This document shows, in pieces, positions 7,199 through 14,956 of a DNA stretch of 19,988 nucleotides. The notes below the pieces were generated by a model. It was not told the DNA's origin. It saw nothing but the letters and a program-made list of their open reading frames with translations, and ran no database searches. Origin of the DNA: Fidelibacterota bacterium (lineage in GTDB: Bacteria; Fidelibacterota; Marinisomatia; Marinisomatales; J089); assembly GCA_003695105.1 (NCBI GenBank), contig RFIZ01000154.1, positions 1-19,988 of the forward strand, read 5' to 3'. The position numbers and the translations under genes are program-made. The stretch's first letter is position 1. Each line of letters begins with the position of its first letter.

Positions 7199-8377
7199 AT
7201 GTTTGTTGCTCTGCTGGTGGTCAGCGCCACCTTGTTTCTGATTCACGGTTATGTCGCCTTCCGGATCTATCCCCTGTTCCCTCCGGCGCACGGACTCCCC
7301 CTCGTTTACTGGTTGGTAGTGGCGGTGATCTCCATCCTGCCTGTTCTTCCCCTCGCCTTTCGCTTCAACGGCGTGGAAAACCGAACCATCGATTTTTTTT
7401 CCTGGATCGGGTACGGCAGTCTGGGCTTTTTTTCCCTGACCTTCATGATCCTCTTTGGCTGGGATCTGATTCTGGCCCTCCTGACCGGAATCCGCTGGGC
7501 CGTGGGACCGGACTCCCTTCCGGGGCGGATTCTGACGGATTCCGACTGGTCCGTTTTCCTGGAGGAGACAGCCAGAGGATTCATCGTCCTCACCTGCGCC
7601 GCCCTCACCCTCTGGGGTCTGGGAAATGCCCGGAAACCGGCGACCGTGTATACAATTCAGGTTCCCGTGGAAAATTTGCCTGCAGATCTGGAGGGATTCC
7701 GTATTGTCCAGATCTCAGATATACATTTGGGACCCACCATCAAGAGACCCTACCTGCAACGGATCGTAGACCGTGTGCAGTCGCTCCAGCCCGACCTCAT
7801 CGCCGTTACCGGGGATTTGGTTGACGGCTCCGTGACCTATTTAAGACCGGAGCTGGAGCCGTTACGGGAATTGCAGGCCCGCTATGGCGTCTATTTCGTA
7901 ACAGGGAACCATGAATACTACAGCGGTGTGGCGGCCTGGTTACCGGTATACCGTGAATTGGGGCTCCGGGTCCTGCAGAACGAATCCAACACGTTTTTCG
8001 TGGGAGCCGCCGCCGTCTCCGTCGTGGGGATACCCGATCCGACGGCGATCCAGATGGATCCCCGGGAATCGCCCTCCCTGTCCCGGGCCATGCAGTCTGT
8101 GCCCCCCAATGCATTCACGGTACTGCTAGCCCACCAACCGGGTATCATCGACGAAGCCGCCCGAAGTAACGTAGATCTGGTCCTGAGCGGTCATACCCAT
8201 GGCGGTCAATTGGTGCCCTTCTCCTGGCTGGTCCGCTTGGCCCACCCCTATATCAAAGGGCTGCACCGTCACCACAAAACCTGGATCTATGTGAATCGGG
8301 GCACCGGGTATTGGGGGCCGCCGCTGCGACTAGGAGTTCCGGGAGAGATTACGGTGTTGGAATTGAGGAATACGTGA
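7199..8377 (+). CDS. Membrane-anchored calcineurin-like metallophosphoesterase (YkuE-like)
   Basis: The protein has 392 residues. The first about 145 hold four hydrophobic segments (VALLVVSATLFLIHGYVAF, VYWLVVAVISILPVLPLAF, LGFFSLTFMILFGW and one near 127-141). A catalytic domain follows with all the binuclear-metal motifs: SDIHLG (D174, H176), TGDLVDG (D206), GNHEYY (N237, H238), AHQP (H312) and SGHTHGGQ (H332, H334). The protein ends with NRGTGYWGPPLRLGVPGEI, typical of YkuE-type proteins. Relatives include phospholipid- or UDP-diacylglucosamine-directed enzymes (LpxG/YkuE type), so envelope lipid metabolism is possible but unproven. The GAGG ribosome binding site lies ten bases upstream. 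Its stop is one base from the convergent receiver gene. Confidence 0.92.
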   Translation: MFVALLVVSATLFLIHGYVAFRIYPLFPPAHGLPLVYWLVVAVISILPVLPLAFRFNGVENRTIDFFSWIGYGSLGFFSLTFMILFGWDLILALLTGIRWAVGPDSLPGRILTDSDWSVFLEETARGFIVLTCAALTLWGLGNARKPATVYTIQVPVENLPADLEGFRIVQISDIHLGPTIKRPYLQRIVDRVQSLQPDLIAVTGDLVDGSVTYLRPELEPLRELQARYGVYFVTGNHEYYSGVAAWLPVYRELGLRVLQNESNTFFVGAAAVSVVGIPDPTAIQMDPRESPSLSRAMQSVPPNAFTVLLAHQPGIIDEAARSNVDLVLSGHTHGGQLVPFSWLVRLAHPYIKGLHRHHKTWIYVNRGTGYWGPPLRLGVPGEITVLELRNT

Positions 8378-8378
8378 T

Positions 8379-8768
8379 TCAGGAATTCACCGCTGCCGGT
8401 GTCAGATAGCCATCCACTTTACGTATCAACTCAAAAATGGGATAGGGTTTGGCGACATATTCATCACACCCGGCACGTAAACAATTTTTCATATCCTGAA
8501 TAAAGGCATGGGCCGTTACGGCAATGACCGGAATTTTCTTCCATTTTTTGTCCGCCCGAATCTGCCGGGTGAGGTCCAATCCATCTTCATCGCCTTCGAC
8601 CGATAAATCTAATAATACCAATTGAATGGGGAATTTCTTCAGAATCTGACGCGCTTCCGAAACGGACACAGCCGTATGGACATCGTATTTTTTCCCCAGT
8701 GTTTTTTCATACAGAGTGATGGTTTCTTTATCGTCCTCCAAAATGAGAACGGACGGTTTCCCAGTCAT
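8379..8768 (-). CDS. Single-domain response regulator (CheY-like receiver)
   Basis: The protein has 129 residues and is one receiver domain with no output domain. Acidic pocket E11-D12-D13 (ILEDD), phospho-acceptor D54 (LLDLS), switch T85 (AVTAH) and K107 (AKPYP) are all present, so it should accept phosphate. The segment KKWKKIPVIAVTAHAF and CDEYVAKPYPIFEL are typical of receivers fed by hybrid histidine kinases or DivK-like proteins. No kinase lies in the window. A very strong ribosome binding site (GAGGAGG) sits about six bases before the ATG. It is divergent from the receiver-GGDEF-EAL gene across a 148-base gap, suggesting a shared signalling context. Confidence 0.93.
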   Translation of the reverse strand: MTGKPSVLILEDDKETITLYEKTLGKKYDVHTAVSVSEARQILKKFPIQLVLLDLSVEGDEDGLDLTRQIRADKKWKKIPVIAVTAHAFIQDMKNCLRAGCDEYVAKPYPIFELIRKVDGYLTPAAVNS

Positions 8769-8916
8769 AAATTCCTCCTCTTCGGCGGAAAATTAACCTG
8801 TTTTTGTATCTTCCGCAAGTGATCTGAATCTCTCCGGGCCGGATCCGGATGCTGGTGGACCCGCCGGGGCATCTTTTCGTGCTCCCTTTTCCTTTCCGTT
8901 GTAAATTAGCATCGGT
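8769..8916. promoter_or_regulatory. Divergent intergenic region between two response-regulator genes
   Basis: These 148 bases lie between the divergent receiver gene and the receiver-GGDEF-EAL gene. The left end holds the strong minus-strand ribosome binding site. A perfect 10-base palindrome CCGGATCCGG lies at 8839-8848. An AT-rich element TTGTAAATT about 15 bases before the plus-strand ATG is a weak -10 candidate. The plus-strand gene has no clear Shine-Dalgarno. Confidence 0.35.
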
Positions 8917-10680
8917 ATGAGTCTGCCGGTCTTATCCACATCCCCCCAGAAGGCTCCTCGTGATATCCGTATCCTGGTCGTAGATGATGACCCCTCCATT
9001 CGTAAACTGGTCCGGCTTTATCTAAGCGATGAGGGGTACCAGATTCATGAGGCTCCCGGAGGCGTGGACACCCTGGAACTGTTGGAAACTGATTCAGATT
9101 GGGATCTGATCATTCTGGATATCATGATGCCCGATCTGGACGGCCGGACCGTTTGCGCGAAAATCCGGGAACGCTTTCATCCCTTTCAATTGCCCATTCT
9201 GTTTTTATCGGCACTGTCGGAGGTAGAAGAAATTGCCGAGGGATTGCACACCGGTGCCAACGATTACATCACCAAACCGTTCAGCAAAGTTGAACTGTCG
9301 GCCCGCGTGAAAAACCTGGCATCGCTCAAATATCTGTACGATTTGGCGGTGACCCATGAACAAATGGCCATTCATCGTTCGCATCACGATGAGTTGACGG
9401 GATTGCCCAATAAGGCTTTGCTTACGATCAAATTGCTGGATTTCCTCACGATTGCCAACATCAAGGGAACCGCCTTAGCTCTGTATCTCATCAATCTGGA
9501 CAGTTTCAAATCCATCAACGACTCCCTTGGGCACGCCGTCGGCGACATCTACCTGAAAGAAATTTCCCGGGTTCTGAATCAGACAATGACCAAAGCTGAT
9601 TTCCTGGCACATATTCACGGAGATGAATTTGCCGTGGTCAGGAAGGATTTACATCCGGATCGCCTGGAGGAAGTGGAATTTTTCGGCCAACGTTTACAAC
9701 ATGCCGTAGCCCAACCGATATCCATCAACCAGTATACATTGCAATTGACGGCCAGTGTGGGTGTGTCTGTTTTTCCCAAAGATGCCCAGATCGTTGATGA
9801 TCTGTTGCGAAACGCCGATACGGCCCTCATGGCCGCCAAAAAACGGGGCGGAAATACCGTCCAGTTAGTGGATCAGCAGTTAACCACCATGGCTGCCACC
9901 CGGCTGAACATGGAAACCATGTTGCGCCGGGCATTGGATCAGGAAGAATTCCTGCTCTATTACCAGCCTCAGATGTCGATCCTGGACCGGCGTGTCTCCG
10001 GCGCCGAAGCCCTGATTCGGTGGCAGCACCCCGACGGCGGTTTAATCCCTCCGGGGAAATTCATTCCCGTGGCCGAAGAGTCCGGTTTGATTATTCCCAT
10101 GAGTGAATGGATCCTGGAGAAAACGGCCCGACAAATCAAGCATTGGCAGAAAATGAAATTGCCCCCCCTCAAAATCGGAGTCAACCTGTCTCCGGTTCAT
10201 TTTCGGATCGATAATCTGGCCAAAAGTCTGGATCAACTCGTATCCAAATTGAACCTGGACCCGTCCATCATGGATCTGGAGATCACGGAAAGCGCCATCA
10301 TGTCCAATCTGGAACGGGCGATTCAAATCCTGAACGAATTGCGGGAAATCGGCTTCAATCTTTCCCTGGACGATTTTGGAACCGGATATTCATCGCTCAG
10401 TTATTTGCGCCGGTTTCCGATCCACACGTTGAAAATCGACCAATCCTTTATCCGGGACCTGGATCAGGATGAACAGAATGCGGCCATCGTTTCTACCATT
10501 ATCAATCTGGCTCATTCTCTGGATTTGAAGGTGATTGCCGAAGGAGTCGAGACGGAAAACCAACTGCAGTATCTAACCAATACTTTTTGCAATGAAATTC
10601 AGGGATTTGTCCTGTCTCGCCCCATCCCGGCGGAGCAATTTCCTCATTTCGTCCAGGAATACAATTCCCAGACCTCCTGA
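8917..10680 (+). CDS. Receiver-GGDEF-EAL response regulator, probable c-di-GMP phosphodiesterase
   Basis: The protein has 587 residues and is cytosolic. Receiver at about 16-135: D23-D24-D25, phospho-acceptor D68 (ILDIMMPDLDG), S98 and K120. GGDEF domain at about 155-320: HDELTGLPN and the signature as HGDEF (234-238), with His replacing the first Gly; the inhibitory RxxD site reads TKAD, so product binding there is also lost. EAL domain at about 335-575 is complete: EALIRW (E364), N423, E455 in LEITES, D485-D486 in DDFGTGYSS, K506 in KIDQ, E542 in AEGVET and Q549. Known behaviour of such fusions suggests phosphorylation-controlled hydrolysis of c-di-GMP, with the degenerate GGDEF possibly a GTP-sensing regulatory domain. 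The start is supported by position only; its ribosome binding site is weak. Confidence 0.93.
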   Translation: MSLPVLSTSPQKAPRDIRILVVDDDPSIRKLVRLYLSDEGYQIHEAPGGVDTLELLETDSDWDLIILDIMMPDLDGRTVCAKIRERFHPFQLPILFLSALSEVEEIAEGLHTGANDYITKPFSKVELSARVKNLASLKYLYDLAVTHEQMAIHRSHHDELTGLPNKALLTIKLLDFLTIANIKGTALALYLINLDSFKSINDSLGHAVGDIYLKEISRVLNQTMTKADFLAHIHGDEFAVVRKDLHPDRLEEVEFFGQRLQHAVAQPISINQYTLQLTASVGVSVFPKDAQIVDDLLRNADTALMAAKKRGGNTVQLVDQQLTTMAATRLNMETMLRRALDQEEFLLYYQPQMSILDRRVSGAEALIRWQHPDGGLIPPGKFIPVAEESGLIIPMSEWILEKTARQIKHWQKMKLPPLKIGVNLSPVHFRIDNLAKSLDQLVSKLNLDPSIMDLEITESAIMSNLERAIQILNELREIGFNLSLDDFGTGYSSLSYLRRFPIHTLKIDQSFIRDLDQDEQNAAIVSTIINLAHSLDLKVIAEGVETENQLQYLTNTFCNEIQGFVLSRPIPAEQFPHFVQEYNSQTS

Positions 10681-10776
10681 CCTGGCTCGTTTGCGCCCTG
10701 CCGTACGGGTGTCAATGAATCATTACTCCTTATATATTTGCAGTTACACAGCAGATTAAAAGTATTTTCTTCATGG
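10681..10776. other. Convergent intergenic spacer
   Basis: These 96 bases lie between the convergent ends of the EAL gene and dprA. Only weak dyads are visible: CCGTACGG, and TTTCTT...AAGAAA overlapping the dprA stop. Neither has the GC-rich stem and T-run of a convincing intrinsic terminator on either strand. I see no small gene here. Confidence 0.5.
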
Positions 10777-11877
10777 TTAAGAAAGGCTTCCCTTCATAAA
10801 TTGTTTGCCCGCTACCTGTTGCACGGCCCCCTTCAATTCCAATTCCAGCAAGACGGGCAGGAGGGTCACGACGTCCCACTTCAGGCGCTGAGCCAAATCA
10901 TCGATATGGATGGGATCGGGGGTCAGCAACGATAATACTTTTTCTTCCTCAGCCGTCAGGTCCAGTGGCAAAGACTGTTGGACCGGCCGAGGCGGTTTCT
11001 GCATGTGGGGCAGAAGTTGATCGACAATATCCTCCCCCCGCGCAACGGGAATGGCTCCGTTTTTAATCAAACGATTACATCCTGCGCTCTGTTTGTCCGT
11101 TACACGACCCGGTACCGCAAACACATCCCGGTTTTGATCCACGGCATTCAAGGCAGTGAGGATGGCACCGCTGCGATGCCCGGCTTCCACCACGACGGTT
11201 CCCAGGGAAAGACCGCTAATGATGCGGTTCCTCTGGGGAAAGTTGGGGGCGTCAGGCTTGGTCCCGATCGGAAATTCACTGACCAACGCTCCGCCACCGT
11301 CCACGATTCGCCGGGCCAGAGACCGATTCCGGTCCGGATAAATCCGATCGATGCCCGAACCCAACACGGCCACCGTTTTGCCCCCATATTCAAGTGCTGC
11401 TTCATGGGCTACCGTATCTATCCCCAGAGCCAGTCCGCTCACAATGACCAGCCCCATCTCCACCAGGTCTTGTACCAGTCTCCGGGTCACCGTCCGGCCG
11501 TAGTTTGTCATGGAACGAGTACCCACCACCGCCAGTGCATCCTGGTGTAATACTTCCCAATCCCCCCGGATATAAAGCAAAACTGGAGAGCTGTATATCT
11601 TTCGTAATAATTGAGGATATTTGTCGTCGTAAAAGGAAACGATAATCGTATTGAGTTTCCGGGCATTTGCCCTCTCCCTGGCTCCAAAATCCAATTCAGA
11701 AAAAGCTTTAATCTTTCTGGCGGTGATCAGATCAATACCCGGAATCTGGCAGAGTTCTGTTACGGTCAGCTGAAAGGGATTGAGACAATCAGGATAAGTC
11801 CGGTACAGGTTTTTAATCCGGGAGCTGCCCAGTCCTTTTACCTGCAGTAAATTCAGTATGGCTTCAATCCTGTCCAT
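10777..11877 (-). CDS. dprA: DNA processing protein DprA (Smf)
   Basis: The protein has 366 residues. DprA protects incoming single-stranded DNA and loads RecA during natural transformation; it is also kept in many bacteria of unknown competence. Layout: an N-terminal helix-hairpin-helix region (GLGSSRIKNL, QIPGIDLITARKI), the Rossmann-like core with AVVGTRSMTNYG (116-127), SGLALGIDTVAHEAAL (147-162), VLGSGIDRIYP, FPQRNRIISGLS (213-224) and EAGHRSGAILTA (231-242), then a C-terminal winged-helix of about 60 residues (HIDDLAQRLKW, LLELELKGAVQQ, GKQFMKG). It overlaps the 3' end of obgE by 14 bases. Together with the comEA-like gene about 6 kb upstream on the same strand it hints at DNA uptake ability. 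Confidence 0.96.
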   Translation of the reverse strand: MDRIEAILNLLQVKGLGSSRIKNLYRTYPDCLNPFQLTVTELCQIPGIDLITARKIKAFSELDFGARERANARKLNTIIVSFYDDKYPQLLRKIYSSPVLLYIRGDWEVLHQDALAVVGTRSMTNYGRTVTRRLVQDLVEMGLVIVSGLALGIDTVAHEAALEYGGKTVAVLGSGIDRIYPDRNRSLARRIVDGGGALVSEFPIGTKPDAPNFPQRNRIISGLSLGTVVVEAGHRSGAILTALNAVDQNRDVFAVPGRVTDKQSAGCNRLIKNGAIPVARGEDIVDQLLPHMQKPPRPVQQSLPLDLTAEEEKVLSLLTPDPIHIDDLAQRLKWDVVTLLPVLLELELKGAVQQVAGKQFMKGSLS

Positions 11878-12823
11878 CCAGGTAGGGAAGAATAGCTGAA
11901 ATCAATTGATCCAATCCCCGGCGGGCCTGGGAAGAGATGGGAATGTAGCCTTCCGGAACAGTCTTGTCCGGATCCAGGTCCATTTTACTCATCACCTTCA
12001 ACCGGGGTTTTTGGAGCAAATATGGGTTGAATTGCTTCAACTCCTCCGTCAGCAGAGAGATCGTAGTTTCCGGATCAGGGTCCATACATTCCACCAGACA
12101 GACCAGTACGGAGGTGCGTTCAATGTGACGCAGAAACTGATGCCCAAGCCCCTTCCCTTTCGCCGCACCTTCAATCAGGCCGGGGATATCGGCGCAAACA
12201 AAGGAAGCGAATTCTCCATATTTCACAATCCCCAGATTGGGCGTGAGAGTGGTAAAGGGATAATTGGCAATCTTAGGCCGGGCATTGGACAGCACACTCA
12301 ACAGAGTCGATTTCCCGCTGTTGGGCAATCCCACCAAGCCCACATCGGCCAGCAATTTGAGTTCCAGACGGAACCGACCCGATTCACCCGGAAGACCCGG
12401 TTGAGCATAGCGGGGCGTCTGCCGGGTGGCCGATTTAAAATGCACATTCCCCCGTCCGCCTTTGCCTCCCCGACAGGCAATGAATCGTTGACCCGAATGT
12501 ACCAGATCCGCCACCATTCGGCCGGAATCCAGAGAATGGATCTGTGTTCCCGGAGGAACCCGAATAATGATATCCTCGCCATCGGCTCCGGTTTTCCGAC
12601 TGCTGCCGCCGGGTTGGCCGTTTTTCGCCCGGTATTTTTTCCGGTATGTAATATCCTGAAGGGTACGCAAATGAGGGTCGACTTCGAAAATCACATGCCC
12701 TCCACGGCCTCCATCTCCTCCGTCCGGTCCTCCTTTAGGGATGAATTTCTCCCGTCGGAAGGATACGGCTCCGGGTCCCCCCTTTCCGGCCAGGGCTTCG
12801 ATCTCTGTTACATCAATAAACAT
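11864..12823 (-). CDS. obgE: Obg family GTPase, ribosome assembly
   Basis: The protein has 319 residues, the short form without a C-terminal OCT or acidic extension. Obg acts in late large-subunit assembly and stress control. The Gly-rich Obg fold occupies residues 1-158 (SFRREKFIPKGGPDGGDGG, ACRGGKGGRGN). The G domain follows: G1 GLPNSGKST (165-173), switch region YPFTTLTPNLG, G3 DIPGLIEGA (212-220), G4 SKMD (279-282, with Ser for the usual Asn) and G5 SSQ (297-299). GKGLGHQFLRHIERT is the typical Obg linker to switch II. There is no Shine-Dalgarno before the ATG, and the icd terminator ends just six bases upstream, so expression may rely on a leaderless or readthrough message. Overlaps dprA. 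Confidence 0.96.
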   Translation of the reverse strand: MFIDVTEIEALAGKGGPGAVSFRREKFIPKGGPDGGDGGRGGHVIFEVDPHLRTLQDITYRKKYRAKNGQPGGSSRKTGADGEDIIIRVPPGTQIHSLDSGRMVADLVHSGQRFIACRGGKGGRGNVHFKSATRQTPRYAQPGLPGESGRFRLELKLLADVGLVGLPNSGKSTLLSVLSNARPKIANYPFTTLTPNLGIVKYGEFASFVCADIPGLIEGAAKGKGLGHQFLRHIERTSVLVCLVECMDPDPETTISLLTEELKQFNPYLLQKPRLKVMSKMDLDPDKTVPEGYIPISSQARRGLDQLISAILPYLDGQD

Positions 12824-12828
12824 TTTTT

Positions 12829-12868
12829 GAATTTAAAGAAAAAGGGTGCTGCACAGACAGCACCCTTT
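12829..12868 (-). terminator. Rho-independent terminator after icd
   Basis: A perfect 11-base inverted repeat (AAAGGGTGCTG at 12841-12851 and its complement at 12858-12868) encloses a six-base loop. On the minus strand the stem is followed by TTCTTTAAATTC, a T-rich tract. It lies 23 bases after the icd stop, in the right orientation to end the icd transcript. It also ends only six bases before the obgE ATG. Confidence 0.9.
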
Positions 12869-12891
12869 CCCCGGAATTGCCTTTCGGCGAA

Positions 12892-14157
12892 TTACATGTT
12901 GGCGATGATTTCCGACCCGAATTCGGAACACTTCAGCTTGGTTGCTCCTTCCATCAGACGGTGGAAATCATAGGTAACGTGTTTCTTTTGAATCGAGGCT
13001 TCCAGGCCTTTCACGACCAGGTCGGCGGCTTCCTGCCACCCCAGATGTTCCAGCATCATGACGCCCGAAAGAATCAAGGATGACGGATTCACCTTGTCCA
13101 GGCCGGCATATTTCGGCGCCGTACCGTGGGTGGCCTCAAAAATGGCATGACCGGTGTTGTAATTGATATTGGCCCCCGGAGCGATGCCGATACCTCCAAC
13201 AATAGCCGCCAGAGCATCGGAAATATAATCACCATTCAGATTCAGGGTTGCCACCACGTCATATTCGGCCGGTCGGAGCAGGATCTGCTGGAGGAAGGCA
13301 TCGGCAATGAAATCCTTGATCAACAACTTCCCCTCGGCCAGCGCCCGGGATTGGGCCTGATTGGCCGCATCCTCACCCTGTTCCGCTTTGATGCGATCGT
13401 ATTGCGCCCAGGTGAATACCCGATCGCCGTATTCAGCCTCCGCCACTTCATAGGACCAGAGCTTGAAAGCCCCTTCCGTAAATTTCATGATATTTCCCTT
13501 ATGCACGATCGTGACGGATTTCCGGCCGTGGGCCAGGGCGTAATCAATGGCCGAACGCATCAGCCGCTGGGTTCCTTCCTTGGAAACCGGTTTAATCCCA
13601 ATGGAGGAGGTTTTGGGAAAGCGAATTTTTTTCACGCCCATCTGGTCGATAAGAAACTGTTTGACCGTCTCCACCTCCGGTTCACCGTACATCCATTCAA
13701 TTCCGGCATAAATATCTTCCGTATTTTCGCGAAAGATTACCATAACCACCAGCGCCGGATTTTTCACCGGGGACGGCACTCCCTGAAACCAACGCACCGG
13801 ACGGACGCAGGCATAGAGATCCAACTGTTGGCGCAGAGCCACATTCAGCGAACGGATCCCGCCGCCTACGGGGGTGGTGAGGGGACCTTTGATGGCAATA
13901 AAGTATTCCTGAATTGCGTCCAGGGTCTCCTGCGGGAGCCAGGAACCGGTCAGACGGTTGGCTTTTTCTCCCGCCAATACTTCTTTCCACACAATGGATC
14001 GTCTTCCCTGATAGGCTTTGGCAACAGCCGCGTCCAGCACACGAACGGTGGCCGCCCAAATGTCGGGACCGGTGCCGTCGCCTTCAATAAAAGGGATGAC
14101 AGGATGATCGGGTACCTGCAGTGTACCGTCCTGGAAACTAATTTTTTCTCCACTCAT
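12892..14157 (-). CDS. icd: Isocitrate dehydrogenase, NADP-dependent
   Basis: The protein has 421 residues, matching the E. coli Icd type. It oxidises isocitrate to 2-oxoglutarate in the TCA cycle. The substrate site is GGGIRSLNVALRQQLDLY at 98-115, with S103 equivalent to the Ser phosphorylated by AceK in E. coli. Further motifs are VRPVRWFQGVPSP, IFRENTEDIYAGIEW and the NADP-specificity segment HGTAPKYAG (344-352; K349 and Y350 bind the 2'-phosphate). This supports NADP rather than NAD use. The start overlaps the stop of the FmdB-type gene as ATGA. An intrinsic terminator follows directly. Confidence 0.97.
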   Translation of the reverse strand: MSGEKISFQDGTLQVPDHPVIPFIEGDGTGPDIWAATVRVLDAAVAKAYQGRRSIVWKEVLAGEKANRLTGSWLPQETLDAIQEYFIAIKGPLTTPVGGGIRSLNVALRQQLDLYACVRPVRWFQGVPSPVKNPALVVMVIFRENTEDIYAGIEWMYGEPEVETVKQFLIDQMGVKKIRFPKTSSIGIKPVSKEGTQRLMRSAIDYALAHGRKSVTIVHKGNIMKFTEGAFKLWSYEVAEAEYGDRVFTWAQYDRIKAEQGEDAANQAQSRALAEGKLLIKDFIADAFLQQILLRPAEYDVVATLNLNGDYISDALAAIVGGIGIAPGANINYNTGHAIFEATHGTAPKYAGLDKVNPSSLILSGVMMLEHLGWQEAADLVVKGLEASIQKKHVTYDFHRLMEGATKLKCSEFGSEIIANM

Positions 14158-14429
14158 GATTTTGAATCCTGTTGTTTAGGTTTTTTTTCGGTTGATGGTT
14201 TTTGTGTACCGGTCTTACCGTTGGTAGTGCTTTTCGATCCGGACTGGTGCTTGTAGTCGGTAAGGTAAAATCCGGATCCTTTAAAGATGAGACCGGTACC
14301 GGAACTGATCAGGCGCTGGACCGTGTCCTCCCCACATTGTGGACACGTGCGGACCGGATCATCCTTAATGGATTGAAAAGTTTCGAAATAATGCCCGCAG
14401 TTCGCACATTTATACTCGTAGGTCGGCAT
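14154..14429 (-). CDS. FmdB-type zinc ribbon protein
   Basis: The protein has 91 residues. The N-terminal 45 form the FmdB/CxxC_CXXC_SSSS regulatory zinc ribbon: MPTYEYKCANCGHYFETFQS with C8 and C11, then TCPQCGEDTVQRLISS with C29 and C32, which together can bind one Zn2+. The phrase GTGLIFKGSGFYLTDY is characteristic of the family. The tail of about 30 residues is Lys/Ser/Thr/Gln-rich and disordered. Family members are of unknown role despite the FmdB name. A GGAG ribosome binding site lies eight bases before the ATG. The stop overlaps the icd start. Confidence 0.92.
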   Translation of the reverse strand: MPTYEYKCANCGHYFETFQSIKDDPVRTCPQCGEDTVQRLISSGTGLIFKGSGFYLTDYKHQSGSKSTTNGKTGTQKPSTEKKPKQQDSKS

Positions 14430-14479
14430 GAACTCAGCTCCAATTGATGAATAAGAGACGTCGAATTTAAAAAGAAGAT
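14430..14479. other. Short AT-rich spacer between coaD and the FmdB-type gene
   Basis: Fifty AT-rich bases form the only gap of note in the minus-strand run from hrcA to icd. A 9-base direct repeat, TCGAATTTA, occurs at 14461 and again at 14484, the second copy inside the end of coaD. There is no GC-rich terminator stem. It could hold a secondary promoter for the FmdB-icd pair. Confidence 0.35.
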
Positions 14480-14956
14480 TTATTCGAATTTACTTTTTAA
14501 ATACTCCAGCACCACTGTCGGTACATAATCGCTGACATCTCCCTTCAGTTTGGCCACATCTTTCACTACGGTAGAATTCAAATGGATATATTTTTCATCG
14601 GGCATCATCAATATGGTGGTTATGGAGGGATTCAAATGGTAATTCATCATCGCCATCTGAAATTCAAATTCAAAATCGGACACATGCCGCAATCCGCGGA
14701 TCAGGGCGATCGCCGTCTCTTCCCGGGCAAAATCCACCACCAAACCCCGGGTAGATTTCACCTGCACATTGGGGATATGCTGGGTGGAGCGCCGAATCAG
14801 ATCCATACGTTCTTCCACCGTGAACAGGGGCTCCTTATTCGGGTTGTCGGCTACGGCAAAAATCAATACATCAAACAGCCGGGAGGCCCGGGTGGCAATG
14901 TCAACATGACCGTTATGAATCGGATCGAATGTACCGGGATAGATGACTTTTTTCAT
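14480..14956 (-). CDS. coaD: Phosphopantetheine adenylyltransferase
   Basis: CoaD makes dephospho-CoA from 4'-phosphopantetheine and ATP. I chose the ATG at 14956 (158 residues, the usual CoaD length) rather than the in-frame ATG at 14971, because MKKVIYPGTFDPIHNGH is the standard N-terminus and this start forms an ATGA overlap with rsmD. Motifs: GTFDPIHNGH nucleotidyl-transferase loop at 8-17, ALIRGLRHVSDFEFEFQMA, and HLNSTVVKDVAKLKGDVSDYVP near the end, where LNSTVVK is the equivalent of the usual ISST-x-VR. rsmD followed by coaD is a widely conserved gene pair. Confidence 0.96.
   Translation of the reverse strand: MKKVIYPGTFDPIHNGHVDIATRASRLFDVLIFAVADNPNKEPLFTVEERMDLIRRSTQHIPNVQVKSTRGLVVDFAREETAIALIRGLRHVSDFEFEFQMAMMNYHLNPSITTILMMPDEKYIHLNSTVVKDVAKLKGDVSDYVPTVVLEYLKSKFE

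Noticed and set aside
10764..10786. Hairpin at the dprA 3' end as a terminator
   Set aside because: Only a six-base A/T-rich stem overlapping the stop codon; too weak.
11906..12973. Plus-strand ORF of 355 codons
   Set aside because: Antisense to obgE and the start of the icd 3' region; its translation has no coherent domains while obgE is unmistakable.
13126..14256. Plus-strand ORF of 376 codons
   Set aside because: Antisense shadow of icd, a well conserved enzyme with all motifs in the minus frame.
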